Positions 39,078-51,503 of a stretch of DNA of 64,000 bases are shown one piece after another. The position numbers and the translations under genes are program-made. The notes beneath the pieces were generated by a model. That model was not told the origin of the DNA. It was given only the letters and a program-made list of their open reading frames with translations, and ran no database searches. Each line of letters starts with the position of its first letter. The stretch's first letter is position 1. Origin of the DNA: Gonocerus acuteangulatus. Taxonomy: Eukaryota > Arthropoda > Insecta > Hemiptera > Coreidae. The DNA is taken from positions 82,286,467 through 82,350,466 of the forward strand of contig OX328126.1 in assembly GCA_946811695.1 (NCBI GenBank), written 5' to 3'.

Positions 39078-40380
39078 TAGTTAATCTTGCTGGAAACCTT
39101 TATCCACTGGCCTAGAATTTCGAAATGCGTGGGCAGAGTGCCATTAGGTCAGAGGCCTTTACCACCCTGGAAGGCGCACACAACTGCATCTGTCTTTGAC
39201 GGGTTAACGTCAATACCAACATCTCCCAACGCGTCAACAACAGCCTCGCAGGCGGTTTGCGTTCGTCGTACAGCGACACGGGCATTGAAACTAGTCGAAT
39301 ACACACCGATATCGTCGGCATAAGCAGCGATATGAAAACCCAAGAATTTTTTTCGAACTATATACGCCATGTAGATGGTAAACAATACCGGACCCAGGAC
39401 AGACCCTTGCGGCACGCCACAAGGGTCGAACAGCGACGCTGAAATCCAAGTCAAAGTTCTAGAAGTGTTTTCATACATGTTGGTTGAGACCGTCGTCACT
39501 GGTATTTGAGTGTATTGGTAATCTTGCTGGAAATCTTTATCCGCTGGCCTCGAATTTCGAAATGCGTGGGCAGAGTGCCATTAGGTTGGAGGCCTTGACC
39601 ATCCTGGAAGGCGACAACAACTGCATCTGTCTTTGACGGGTTAACGTCAATACCAACATCTCCCATCGCGTCAACAACAGCCTCGCAGGCAGTTTGCGTC
39701 CGTCGTACAGCGACACGGGCATTGAAACTAGACGAATACACACCGATATCGTCGGCATAAGCAGCGATATGAAAACCCAAGAATTTTTTTCGAACTATAT
39801 ACGCCATGTAGATGGTAAACAATACCGGACCCAGGACAGACCCTTGCGGCACGCCACAAGGGTCGAACAGCGACGCTGAAATCCAAGTCAAAGTTCTAGA
39901 AGTGTTTTCATACATGTTGGTTGAGACCGTCGTCACTGGTATTTGAGTGTATTGGTAATCTTGCTGGAAATCTTTATCCGCTGGCCTCGAATTTCGAAAT
40001 GCGTGGGCAGAGTGCCATTAGGTTGGAGGCCTTGACCATCCTGGAAGGCGACAACAACTGCATCTGTCTTTGACGGGTTAACGTCAATACCAACATCTCC
40101 CAACGCGTTAACAACAGCCTCGCAGGCAGTTTGCGTCCGTCGTACAGCGACACGGGCATTGAAACTAGACGAATACACACCGATATCGTCGGCATAAGCA
40201 GCGATATGAACCCCCGGGAATTGTTTTTGAACTATATGCGCCATGTAGATGGTGAACAATACCGGACCCAGGACAGACCCTGAAGGTTACGCGGAAATCC
40301 AAGTCAAAGTTTTAGAAGTGTTTTCATACATGTTGGTGGAGACTGTCGTCACTGGTATTTGAGCGAGTACTGTGGGCGAG
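39078..40380 (-). repeat. Tandem triplication, 437-bp unit of LINE RT plus 5' flank
   Basis: Three head-to-tail copies with period 437 bp (equivalent points 39321, 39758, 40195). Each unit encodes the RT palm: CGVPQGSVLGPVLFTIYMAY, IAAYADDIGVYS-SFNARV and VGIDVNPSKTDAVV. It also holds about 90 bp of non-LINE flank (ACATGTATGAAAACACTTCT, minus). Units 1 and 2 are nearly identical and the third, outer copy differs slightly and lacks part of CGVPQG. The unit includes the flank, so duplication followed the 5'-truncated LINE insertion. Confidence 0.9.
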
Positions 40381-41320
40381 CGCTTTCGACGTAAGTATGT
40401 AATTATCAAGCCAATGATAAGTTAGTACTGAATTTTGTTTGTAATGTCAGAGTATTTATACTAGAGTGGAGTAAATTGTTTACTTCTGTGAAGGGTTGTC
40501 CAGGTTAGGTTGTTTGTCTGTACTCTGTGCAAGTGTTCGTTCAGGTGAAATGTTTGTCAACTCCGTGGGTCATTGCCTTGCCGTCTAAGGGTCGTCCAGG
40601 TAGTTTGTTTGTCTGTACTCAGTGCAGGTGGTCCGTTGTATGCTGGTCTTTGGAATATGGGTTATTTATATTTATCTTTCCTAGTTTTTCTGCTTTTTAT
40701 GTTAAGTACGTTGTTGTTTAGTTATTGGAAGTAATGTTGTGTCTGTCCTTTTTCTTTTGTTAGTTTGTTTTAGTAGGGAGTTCAGTTCTGGACACGGTAG
40801 AGGAAGGTTGTCTCCTGCAGTAGAGAGGAAGGGTGCTCTCTGCAGTTACAGGTAGTTTAATTTAACTTGAAACTGTGACAGAACTAAAGTCGAACCAGAC
40901 AAACAAGGTGAAGGGTTTGTTACCTACATCTTTCTGACTCAGAAAATTAAATAAAAAAAAAGTCAGTTTTCCAGTTTTTCCCTTTCTCTTCCAAGGTTCT
41001 GATATCTTCTGATGAAATCACATACTTCTTCAATCCTATTTTCCCAAATTTTATTACTGGAGTATGTCGTCCTCTTTACTTTTTTTTTCATGACTATTTT
41101 CCCATCATATACCTTTAAAACATTCTTAAAAAAGGTTTTACAAACCTATTTTTTTTTTGCTATTGTTAAGAGGGAGGGTATATATCTGAGTAATGCTCTT
41201 TTCTTTTGTTGACTCCGTACAGTCTGAGCATAATGTCAGCTAACGAGTATTTTTGAAAAAAATAAAGCTTGTTTTCTTGATGTATTCAGCCGGTTCATAA
41301 AAAGTTTAGATTTTCTTGAT
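40381..41320. other. AT-rich interval with a short direct duplication
   Basis: No gene seen. GTTTGTCTGTACTC-GTGCA occurs at about 40510 and again at about 40608, a ~98-bp direct duplication. Confidence 0.5.
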
Positions 41321-41325
41321 TTTCT

Positions 41326-41930
41326 TCAGAAATATTTAAGGTGCTCATTTTGTTTTTGCAGCACACAGTCATTGGAGTGAAATCTAACAGTGCTTTTGGC
41401 ATTTAAAAGTTTCTTTTGGTTATTTTTCCATCTACTCTCATGACGCAATCTCTTTCTGGTCTTTATCACAATAGTTTGAGTAACCGTTTCTGGAGCTTGC
41501 GGTACTACTGGTGTGATCTTGAAGTATAAGTGGCTCACCTTTGGCACTGGCGGGTTGGTTATTAAACCAATCCGCCTCTCCTTATCATAATCAAATTATA
41601 GTTTTAATAGCATATTTTGCTGTGGTCTTGAATTTCCAAATCTACGTCATCAGAATCGTATTCAGAGCTAGAAGGTTCATAGTTGGAGCCTGAGTTTTCG
41701 AGATCAGTTCATCATCTGAAACAAAGGTATTTGAGTGAGCACTTATTAATTGATTTTATTCAAATACCTTTTCAGAATCAAATTTTGTATTCTCTTCATA
41801 ATAGAAAGCTCATTTTTTTTACTTTATGTTATAATAATGATTTAGCTTTAATATTTATTGTAATATTGTTAACAAAATTAGAGTATTCACTTACCTTCTG
41901 TTTGGTCTGACATTGTATTGTTTGAAATTA
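41326..41930 (-). pseudogene. Remnant of a small spliced gene or element gene, function unknown
   Basis: Minus strand: a first exon MSDQTEG (about 41912) ends at a GTAAGT donor. A TTTGTTTCAG acceptor near 41720 precedes an acidic stretch (NYEPSSSEYDSDDVDLEIQD) that needs one frameshift. A third block, 41547-41326, reads KTRKRLRHESRWKNNQKKLL, a basic motif I have a general impression of from repeated uncharacterised arthropod proteins but cannot name. It stops after 73 residues. No catalytic motif is visible. Confidence 0.4.
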
Positions 41931-42002
41931 AATAATTTTAGACCCTTTCTTAAAGATAACTGAAGCAACTTTAAACACTTACACAAAAAAACAAAAAACC
42001 TT

Positions 42003-42190
42003 AAACCCCCAAGCAATTCCGTCGAGTCCCCGCGGACTACGGCTTGCTCAGATTTCTGAGCAGTAACTGCTGCTCTCTTCTGGACAAGCTTCAATGTCCT
42101 ATTTCCTGCCTTGAAGGGATCAGATCTTCCAGCTGGTTCGTTGAAGAAATGTGTTTCCTTTGCTTTGCTTGCATGATAGCTAGGGACCAA
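42003..42190 (-). mobile_element. LINE family A-type 5' UTR fragment
   Basis: The plus strand CCGCGGACTACGGCTTGCTC and CTGCTCTCTTCTGGACAAGC match the family A leader at 32735-32830. No ORF1 follows. It sits directly upstream of the spliced remnant. Confidence 0.6.
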
Positions 42191-43060
42191 GTCTGAAGCT
42201 TATGATGCTTTCATATATCAACAGTTGCCTGTGTTTTATCGATTGTTCTCAGTGGATTGCATCATTTATTTTCTGCAAATATCTGTTAATTATAGATTTT
42301 ATAGTTAAAAAATGTGTTAATTATTTAATCCAACAATATTTGGTTATAAGCTTAAAGCCATAATTAATCTAAAAATGAAGTCCTTCAATTTTATAAACAA
42401 GGTTTTAAGCTTACGCATTAATTACATACATAGCGAAAATAAAGTTTTTTGGCTTTTAATTGCTTATACTGAACCCATTTTATATGATTCCATTTCATAC
42501 ATCAAATACACCAAATCCGCTCTTAAAAACATTTCTGTGTGTATGTCCAACAAAAATATTTTATTCAATAAAGTGTATTGTGTACTCATTATTGCTGTTG
42601 AACAGTAAACAGTTCTATGGAGGGTTCACAGCACGAATAGACCAAGTCCATGTTATACAGTTACCAGAAAGTGAGTATTATGTGTATTAATTGCAGAGAC
42701 GTTGTATAAATCCTGTTGACCAGCATAAGTCTTAAAAATATTTGAACTTAACTTTGATAATAATTTTAAATATCACTGACATTATTTATGTACAGTTTTG
42801 TTGATAAAGTAGTTACAACTTGGACTTGGCTTACTTGTGCTCTGAAAACAAATAAGAATGACTTCCAGATGTGTAGCAAGAATTGTTGCTCGGACTTAGT
42901 CTATTGTAGCGTTGAAAAGAGCTATTTTAGTAATACTCTTCAATGCCACTACAATATAAAATGTCAAAAATGGACTTCGTCTAATTGTGCTCTGAACGCT
43001 CCGTATGTGAGTCATGATTCATGTTAGGAACATGAGAGATCCTCAGATGAGGTACTGCGA
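42191..43060. other. AT-rich interval without recognisable gene
   Basis: A frame at 42788-43027 is Cys-rich but arises from an internal imperfect duplication (TTGTGCTCTGAA at 42833 and 42984) and matches nothing I know. Confidence 0.45.
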
Positions 43061-43065
43061 AGTAT

Positions 43066-43398
43066 CAGTTCATCCCATAAGTAATGTCGGTTTATGTTGG
43101 GCGACTGTAGAATGTGTCGATCCAAGTTTTTCAACTGATTTTTCCAAGGATTTTCTTCTACAGTAGCCTGCAGGAGTTTATATTTGGACGACCTGTGCGA
43201 GGCTCTTCTTCAAGCAGCACTTGTGAAAGTGGTGTCTTGGGAGTTCCTTTTAAAATAAAATTTCAGCACGGAATAAATAAGTTTCACCAATCAAAACATG
43301 ATTAGAAGTGTATTTAATGCTACAATAAACAGAAAATGTATTGAAAAAAAGGGAACATAAACAGACAGAATATTAAGAACTGACATTACTTATAAATA
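43066..43398. mobile_element. Possible mariner-like MITE
   Basis: CCCATAAGTAATGTCGGTTT at the left and its approximate inverse (GACATTACTTAT) at 43382 resemble the CCCATAAGT ends of mariner elements. No transposase is recognised between them. A 23-bp A run follows at 43399-43421. Confidence 0.35.
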
Positions 43399-43421
43399 AA
43401 AAAAAAAAAAAAAAAAAAAAA

Positions 43422-44303
43422 GAATAAAAGAATCTTTGTACAATCGATTATTATTTTCATAGTTTTATTAGTTTGTTGTTAGTTAGCATATTAGTTTTAC
43501 TTGTTTGTCTTATATTTATAATTATTCCAATTTTTGTTGATTAGTATGTTGTGTAGTAAGCAACCCAATATAGTTAAGCAACTAAACTTCGTTTTGTTGT
43601 TAAATGAAGGTTTTTTTTATTTTTCTTTTGTGGGATGACCTAATATTTAGAGTCGACTAGCAGACATCTCTTCACTCATATCATTCATCCTGTATTGAGA
43701 GCAATAGTAATAGTATCATATTTTTCATTGTAATATAATAATAATGATCATATTATGTTAGAAATAAGGTAAAATAACCTGTCCAAAAAACCTGTCTTAT
43801 TTATAAATGAATGTTCAAATGTAAATTTAATTAATTATAGTGTTGTTAAATTTCCTTGTAACTTTAATGCAAGATATATTTCTTTATTGTATTCTATCTT
43901 GCTCTTATTTGTTCTTTCATATGACTGTTTATTTGTTGTAAATGTCTAATTATTAATAAAATCATGTATTTGTTCTTGTTAACCGATGTGTTGAATTATT
44001 AAATACCTCATCCACTAAATATAACAAATTAAAATTACACAGTTTACAATTTTAAATTGATTTTATTAATCTTTAATACAATGAATGAATTATATGGAAC
44101 GTCCAGTAAAACTGAAGGGAATCAATGTGAAATACGATAGTTATATTGTAACAACAGGATTTTTATATTTACTGGGCAGATCTTTGTGATAAACCTAAGA
44201 AGTTATGTTGATTTGTATAATATTAAACACACGAAGAAGAACAATGTTGCAACTCTTAAATTCTGAATTTTTGGGAATTACGATTTCAAAATTTGAAATT
44301 ACT
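43422..44303. other. AT-rich interval without recognisable feature
   Basis: No ORF or terminal structures seen. Confidence 0.5.
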
Positions 44304-44307
44304 TTAA

Positions 44308-44502
44308 CCCTTTAACGCACAAAACTTGTATTTTTTTTATTATTATTATTATTTTAGGGCATTGAAAAACACCTGCCAATTTGTACTTATTGCATTGAAG
44401 CAAATATGGTTCCAAGTAATAGGGTGTGACATATATGTCCCACTGAGAGATCCTATTAATTTATGAGCCCCTACACAATATGTCCCTCTGCACGTTAAAG
44501 GG
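44308..44502. mobile_element. piggyBac-type MITE (195 bp) in TTAA
   Basis: CCCTTTAACG at the left and CGTTAAAGGG at the right are perfect 10-bp TIRs. TTAA flanks both ends (44304-44307 and 44503-44506). TTAA duplication plus a CCC start are the piggyBac signature. Non-coding inside. Confidence 0.88.
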
Positions 44503-44754
44503 TTAAAGAAGATATTTTCCTTCTCAAGTTTTGAGTAATTCTTGAAGTTTGTGATGGCTGTGATAAGTTCTTCTTCAGACTGTTCAAATAGGTGGAAAAT
44601 TTGGAGAACTCTTGAGAACAGTCGGGAATTATCTCTTCAGAATTTCGCATATGTGGGATTTGAACTGTTTTATCTAACTGAACCAGGCTATAGTGTTCTC
44701 TTTCTAATATCACTCTTATTTTTATCTTACTTTACTTATTTATTATTTATTGGG

Positions 44755-44970
44755 AGAGCGAGTTCAGCTCAGTGGTACAGTACTTGACACATGTTCTGAA
44801 GTAGCCAATGATTACCCAGTCTTTAATTGGTACCTGGAAAGGTGAACTTCAGTCTTAGTACCGAGCACACTGTCTTTCTAATGTGCTGTATGATCAAGAA
44901 ATTGATACCTCTACAATATGTGCCCCGATGGGCTCCATGACCTGTTATGGGACTGATTTTTTTTTTTATT
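44755..44970 (+). mobile_element. tRNA-derived SINE candidate, degraded
   Basis: AGCTCAGTGGTACAGTACTT resembles a tRNA A box, with GACACATGTTCTGAAG in the anticodon-arm position and a degraded B box (AATGATTACCC). A ~150-bp body follows, ending ATGGGACTGA and a T tract. No clear target duplication. Confidence 0.5.
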
Positions 44971-45143
44971 GAAAACTGTCTACTTACTTCCATCAGGGTT
45001 ATTATAAACAGTTTTCTTCATTAATGTAGGTTTATTTTGTTTTATATGGGTTTGTTCTTAAAAAAAATATTACATTGTTTATTTATTTGTAGTTGTTACA
45101 AGTCTCCCCTGAAGGGTCATTGGGTTTATTTATTAATTAAGAG

Positions 45144-46391
45144 AAAAAAAGTCCGACTCGCAGGAACTGCGTCATCTTAGCGCGGTTACGTACATCTCGA
45201 AGAAATGGAATAAATTAGCATCACAAATCACAGGAAACTGACAGTGGCCAACTTACACAGAAGTGGATAATTCTTAATCGGTATAAGTCAATATAATTAT
45301 GTAATGAAAACGTACTTACTCTTTGACTACTGCTGAGAAGGCTCTTACCAACCAAAAATTCGTTGTAATTTTAAGTATCTTGTTTTACTAGCAAATTCGT
45401 CTTACTGTTATAATCAACTGTAAATATGTGCTTCATGGTGAATAAAATCCCATTCTGTCGTGGGTTAAATCTTTCTATAAAATAAGAAATAACGATAACT
45501 TCAGTTGGAGGCTATGAGGAAGGTTATATAGACAGCAGAATTCAAAACAAACTACCTCATCGTGATTAGCCACAGCCATCTAGTTTACCAGCCACTCCAA
45601 ACTTATTATTACCAATACCTTTCACCGTTTCTTAGCTTATTTTACTACTATACTAATTTTACTGATAAATGCAATTTAAAACAAGAAAAAAACAATTAAA
45701 AAGTGAGATAAACAAAGAGAAAACCCCTTTCAAAACAACAAAACAAACATTTCTCAAGTTTTAAGCGCTTATATCTCTGATTTACGTTGCCCCATCCAAT
45801 ATTGCTTCAGAACCTTTTTTTTAGAGAATTTAGTAAGTATTCGAATGGTCACCTCCCACTTACCACGATTTCGCAACCGTTATCGAGATATTTACGAAAA
45901 ATGTATGAAGATCCGAAAACTTTTCATGTCTATTAATAAACATTTTTTTTTTCGCATACTTCCTTAACTCCAAATGTAACCAAAATTTAAACATCTTAGT
46001 TAGGATTAATTTCCAAGTTGTAGAAAATATTTCAATTGAATCCCGCGATTCTAAGTACTCACAAAAATATAATGACTTACAAAAACATTGATTCCACTTT
46101 TTTCAGGAACGGTTGCAGATATCGCCTTATAAATGGTTTCATCCGTTTTCTTATGTTAAGAAACCTGTAAAACAAGTACCTGCAAGCATATAAACACAAA
46201 AAGTGCGCGTTACGATTTTTTTTGCGCGAATTTCGCCCCAAACACTATCTTCTAGTGGGCGGTTTCTGCTGGTTAACGAACTTGATCTTTCAAATTAGAC
46301 AACAGATTTTTGTACCAAATTTCGCTAAAATCGGACCATTTTTGAGCTTGCTAGAGCGCAAATAGACAAGCATATATATAAATATATACAG

Positions 46392-46452
<61 letters not shown>

Positions 46453-46580
46453 AATTTGGGCCACCTATATTTTCGTGATCTATAGGGTCTGAAACGTGAA
46501 AGTTTCTAGTCGGCACTTCCGGATTGCGTCATGAGGTCAACCTCATAAGCGGGTTCTCCCTATGGGGAGTAACCGCGCTA
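45144..46580 (+). mobile_element. Helentron-like family H (H3)
   Basis: Starts AAAAAAAGTCCGACTCGCAG with TTAGCGCGGTTAC, contains the GTTAACGAACTTGATCTTTC block and a long TA microsatellite (46378-46448). It ends with a damaged hairpin (TTCTCCCTATGGGGAGTAA) and CGCGCTAA. Length 1.44 kb, no ORF. Confidence 0.78.
46378..46448. repeat. TA microsatellite in H3
   Basis: TA dinucleotides of about 70 bp in the position conserved across family H. Confidence 0.95.
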
Positions 46581-46704
46581 ATATAATATAATAGAATAAA
46601 ATCAAATGAAAGCCCATATTGTAATGATAAAATTAAACATAAAATTATAAATGCGATTTAAATAATATTGTGATAAATATATATACTTGTAGAACACATA
46701 AAAC

Positions 46705-48374
46705 AAAAAAAGTCCGACTCGCAGGAACTGCATCATCTTAGCGCGGTTCCGTTCTTATCTCTAGACTCATTTAAAATGATTAAAATAGAAGATGTTATTA
46801 TTTTGGGTCCACATTTCTAGAAAGCATGAAGATTAGATAGTTAGCCGTCGAGGTCATAAGTAAAGATGGAATGGTTGGGATTCGGCTAAATAAACCTCAA
46901 TACGATTTTTGTTAAAAAATCTATATTTAGGACGTTTTGGCTAGTCAGTGGTAGCCTTCGTCAGCAATGAAAGTGCCGGGAGGTAGAGGAGGACCAAAGT
47001 TGACAGTTCCATCTTTACTCTCAAGAAAGGTGTTATTTACGATCTTACCTGGGTGGGTCCCCGCCCTAGGAAGGACCTATATAAAGCTATATTATCTTGG
47101 AAATCCATATCTCTAAGATTAAATTGTTTTTCATAGTTTTCTTAACCTGATTTGTTATCAAAAACATTATCCAAATATAAGCAGTTAAAAAATAACTAGG
47201 AATAAAAACAGACAAAAAGAACAGTTCGAATAAGGGAAATCAATTACTTTAAAGTTTTAAGCACTTATTTCTCTGATTGACATCGTCTAATTAAAACTTT
47301 CAGCAGAACCTTTTTTGTAGAGCATTTAGTAAGCTTTTTAATGGTATTCTTCCGTTTCCCAAGATACTCAACCTTTTTCGAGATATTAAGGAAAATATAC
47401 AAAGTTACCAAAACTTTTTATTTCTGTTAATAAAATATTTTATTCTAACCCTTCCTTTACTCTAAACGTAACAAAAATTTCAACATATTAGTGTTGATGA
47501 AACTCCAACATGCAGAAAATGTTTCAACTGTATCCCATTATTCTAAGTACCAAAATCAAAGACAAAGAACCCTCCCTAAGAAGGACGCTAGGCAGTTGAA
47601 AAGCTATATATCTTGGAAATCCATATCTCTAACATTAAATTGTTTTTCTTATTTTTCTTAACCTGTTTTATTTTCAAATACATTATCCAACAATAAGCGA
47701 TTAAAAAATAACAAGGAATAAAAAACAGACAAAAAGAACAGTTCGAATAAGCGAAATCAATTACTTTAAAGTTTTAAACTCTTATTTCTCCGATTGACAT
47801 CGCCTAATCAAAACTTTCATTAGAACCTTTTTTTTAGAGCATTTAATAAGCTTTCTAATGGTATTCTTCCGTTTACCAAGATTCTCAACCTTTTTCGAGA
47901 TATTAAGGAAAGTAAACAAAGTTACTAAAACTTTTTATGTCTGTTAATAAAATATTTTATTCTAACCCTTCCTTAACTCCAAACGTAACCAAAATTTCAA
48001 CATATTAGTTTTGATGAAAGTAGAACATGCAGAAAATGTTTCAACTGAATCCCATGATTCTAAGTACCCAAACCAAAAACGGTATTCAAAAAATATTTTT
48101 CCAATTTTCTCGAAAACGGTTAAAGCTATCGCCTTGAAAATGGTTTCATTCGTTTTCCTAGCCCAGGAATCATATAAAACGAGTACTTAGAAGCTTATGA
48201 ACTCAAAAACGTAAGCGTTACGATTTTGTTTTGCGCGAATTTCGCCCCAAACGCCATCTTCCAGTAGGCGGATTTTGCTGGTTAACGAACTTGACCTTTC
48301 AAATTGGACGACTGATTTTTGTACCAAATTTCATCAAAATCGGACCATCAGGGAAGCCAGAAATGAGCGAACAG

Positions 48375-48421
<47 letters not shown>

Positions 48422-48580
48422 TATACATATATATATATATATACAAATTTGAACCACTGTTATTTTCGGTCTCTAGGGGTTCTGAAACGCGAAATTTTCT
48501 TGTCGGCACTTCCGGATTGTTTCATTGTATCAACCCTATAAGCGGGGTTCCTCCCTATGGGGGAGGGAGGAACCGCGCTA
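46705..48580 (+). mobile_element. Helentron-like family H (H4)
   Basis: Complete ends: AAAAAAAGTCCGACTCGCAG plus TTAGCGCGGTTCC at the left, and a perfect GGTTCCTCCCT/AGGGAGGAACC stem then GCGCTAA at the right. TA run at 48380-48440. A partial internal duplication is visible (47080-47560 against 47580-48010, both with TCTTGGAAATCCATATCTCT). A segment at 46895-47000 carries a degenerate hammerhead-like motif in reverse orientation. Confidence 0.82.
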
Positions 48581-48695
48581 AAAGTATAAATACAGGTACA
48601 TTAATAAAACATTTGAAAATGGTGGACTATAATCATATAGGCAGTTGCCGAAACGTGTCTACCTACCGAGTGTGAATCTTCACAATCTGCTGTTT
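48581..48695. other. Spacer between tail-to-tail Helentron-like copies
   Basis: About 115 bp separating the 3' hairpins of H4 and H5. Not obviously part of either element and with no ORF. Confidence 0.5.
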
Positions 48696-48830
48696 TAGCG
48701 CGGTTCCTCCCTCCCCCATAGGGAGGAACCCCGCTTATAAGGTTGATACAATGAAACAATCCGGAAGTGCCGACAAGAAAATTTCGCGTTTCAGAACCCC
48801 TAGAGACCGAAAATAACGGTGGTTCAAATT

Positions 48831-48867
<37 letters not shown>

Positions 48868-51390
48868 CTGTTCGCTCATTTCTGGCTTCCCTGATGGTCC
48901 GATTTTGATGAAATTTGGTACAAAAATCTGTCGTCCAATTTAAAAGGTCAAGTTCGTTAACCAGCAGAATCCGCCCACTGGAAGATGGCGTTTGGGGCGA
49001 AATTCGCGCAAAAAAAATCGTAACGCTTACGTTTTTGAGATCATAAGCTTGTAAGTACTCTTTTTATAGGCTTCTTGGGCTAGGAAAACGAATGGAACCA
49101 TTTTCAAGGCGATAGCTTTAACCGTTTTCGAGAAACCTGAAAAAATAATTTTTGAATGCCGTTTTTGGTTTGGGTACTTAGAATCATGGGATTCAGTTGA
49201 AACATTTACTGCATGTTCTACTTTCATTAAAACTAATATGTTGAAATTTTGGTTGCGTTGGAGTTAAGGAAGGGTTAGAATAACATATTTTATTAACAGA
49301 CATGAAATGTTTTGGGAACTTCGTATACATTCCCTAATATCTCGAAGACGGTTAGGAGTATTGGTAAACGGAGGGTTACCATGCGAAAGCTTACTAAATG
49401 TTGTACAAAAAAGATTCTGAAACAATTTTTGATTAGGCTATGTCAATCGGAGAAATAAGTGCTTAAACTTTGAAGTAATTGATTTCGTTTATTCGAACGG
49501 TTCTTTTTGTTTGTTTTTATTCCTTGTTATTTTTTAATTGCTTAAAGTTGGATAATGTATTTGACAATAAAACAGATTAATTAAAATAAGAAAAACAATT
49601 CATTGTTAAAAATATATCAGGCTGTACCGTATGAAATGTCAGTTTTGGATTTGTCGATTTCCATGAAATGTCTTGAAACTGTCGAGGCTCCTACTCCGAG
49701 TTCTTTGGCATATTCCCTAGTGTTTTTAATTGCTTATAGTAGTCAAATGTATTTGTCAATAAAACAGGATACGTATAATTAGAATCAATATTTTGTTTGA
49801 TAGAATTCGATGATGCCGTATGAATATCTAGATTACAGTACTGGTGTTGAATTGTTCTAAGTATTCCCTATTTTCATCTGTTACCCATAGTTTTTTATTG
49901 TTAGTAGGTTTTTCTTATTGATTATAGAATATAAATCAATTTGGCTATAAAACAGGATACGTAAAATTAGTGACAATATTTCGGAGATTTCTGAGCGAAA
50001 TACTTTTAAGATTTTCTACCACCACGAACGGCTTTTTTCCTCTATTTTTATCCACTAGATAGGCTTTATTTTGCATGTTATTCTATATAAGTTTTATTCA
50101 GCAGGGGATTCTGATGAAATGTCGTGTTTTTGCTGTGGATTTTAAATACGATGTATCTAAGATTGGATAACATTAGCGAGTCTACATAGTTAAGAACCGA
50201 CGACGGAGGATTACTTCTTGCTATGATTTAGTCTACATTTGTATATTAAGTCCTAAATCCAAAAAATAAACTTCACGACGGTTAGATACTATGAGCGAAT
50301 ATGGCGGTTCAATGCCCGTAGAAACAAGGGGGCCGCAGGAAATTTACCTGCTAAGAGTTAATCCTCAAGAGCTGTAAATATACCCCAGGTATCTGCCGAC
50401 ACAAATACAAAGCCTAGGCGGAGAGCACCCCAAAAACTCAGATCTAAACATAAGGTTATATACTAAATATTCATAAAGACTACTTAGTTGTAAACCGATT
50501 CATCAATTAGCAATCAATAGTTTTCAACAAAGGTTATATACTAAATATTGATAAAAAGTATTTAATTAGAAAAAAAACAATATTCCACAAGACTTGTTTT
50601 TGGTCCATTTGTGTCTACTCCATAGACTTAATTAGGTATATTATTCTATTGTAGTTGGGCAACTAAACTTTGTTTTATTTTGTTAAATAAAGTTTTTTTT
50701 CTTGACTTGTTATTCGTCAAGACTTTTATTTGTCCTTGTGTATTTACTAGATAGGTTTTATTCGGCATATTATTCTATATAGGCTATATTAGGCAGGGTA
50801 TTCTACTCAATCTTGTGTACTTCTTCTTGATCCTTCTGTACATGGGCGTATATAAAAACAATTTCGGGGGGGGGGGGCTGAGACCATTTCCAGGGTATGG
50901 AATACTAAATATTTAGAGCTTGGAATAGTTTTAGGCAACTAAAACGCTATTACACGTAAAATAAAATATGTTTTATGAACTAAGTGATCTTATTTAATTT
51001 ATTTTTAAGGGCTTCACGAGAAGTTTTTATCATCAATTCAAAATTTTGGGAGGGGCTGCAGCCCCCTCAGCCCCCCCCCTCATATACGCCCATGCTTCTG
51101 TATTATCTAGAAAGGCTTTATTAGGCATATTTTGTATTGATTTATAGAGCTTTGCTTTAGAATGAGAGCCAGATTCTGTAATTTCCGCTTCTGTGTAAAA
51201 GTTAGCTACTGTCGGTGTCCCTGACGCCTTAATATCTCTTTTATTCGAGATGTTCGAGAGGATTTTGACAATTTTCACGAGATATATAAAAAAAATAAGT
51301 TTATTTCTTTTCTAAGCTTATCAAATGGCACTATGGACATGAACGGAACCGCGCTAAGATGCTGCAGTTCCTGCGAGTCGGACTTTTTTT
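48696..51390 (-). mobile_element. Helentron-like family H (H5), inverted relative to H4
   Basis: The 3' hairpin end is at 48696-48740 and the 5' end AAAAAAAGTCCGACTCGCAG (minus) is at 51390, with TTAGCGCGGTTCC just inside. About 900 bp next to the hairpin is a close inverted match of the 3' part of H4. The outer part (49620-51350) is unlike H1 or H4 and includes repeated CTAGATAGGCTTTATT-type segments and a nested hAT-like MITE. Confidence 0.78.
50841..51094. mobile_element. hAT-type MITE (254 bp), 8-bp duplication
   Basis: CATGGGCGTATAT at the left and ATATACGCCCATG at the right are inverted. CTTCTGTA at 50833-50840 and 51095-51102 is the 8-bp duplication typical of hAT. Subterminal G-run and C-run arms. 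A partial relative without this left end is at 56688-56850. Confidence 0.88.
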
Positions 51391-51503
51391 ACATTCAAGC
51401 GCGTTAGAGCGTTGGATATTGTGTGAACAACGCTGAAGCATTGTTGAAATTCACCCTTGCTCACTACGACCCTATTGGATCTATTGTGATTCGCGTCCCT
51501 AAC
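51391..51503 (-). mobile_element. 3' tail of RNase H-containing LINE
   Basis: Sequence between the stop of the LINE C-terminal frame and the H5 end. No poly(A) is visible, so the 3' end is uncertain. Confidence 0.4.

Noticed and set aside
42788..43027. Small cysteine-rich secreted protein
   Set aside because: No signal peptide-like start, Cys positions come from an imperfect internal duplication, and no gene structure is around it.
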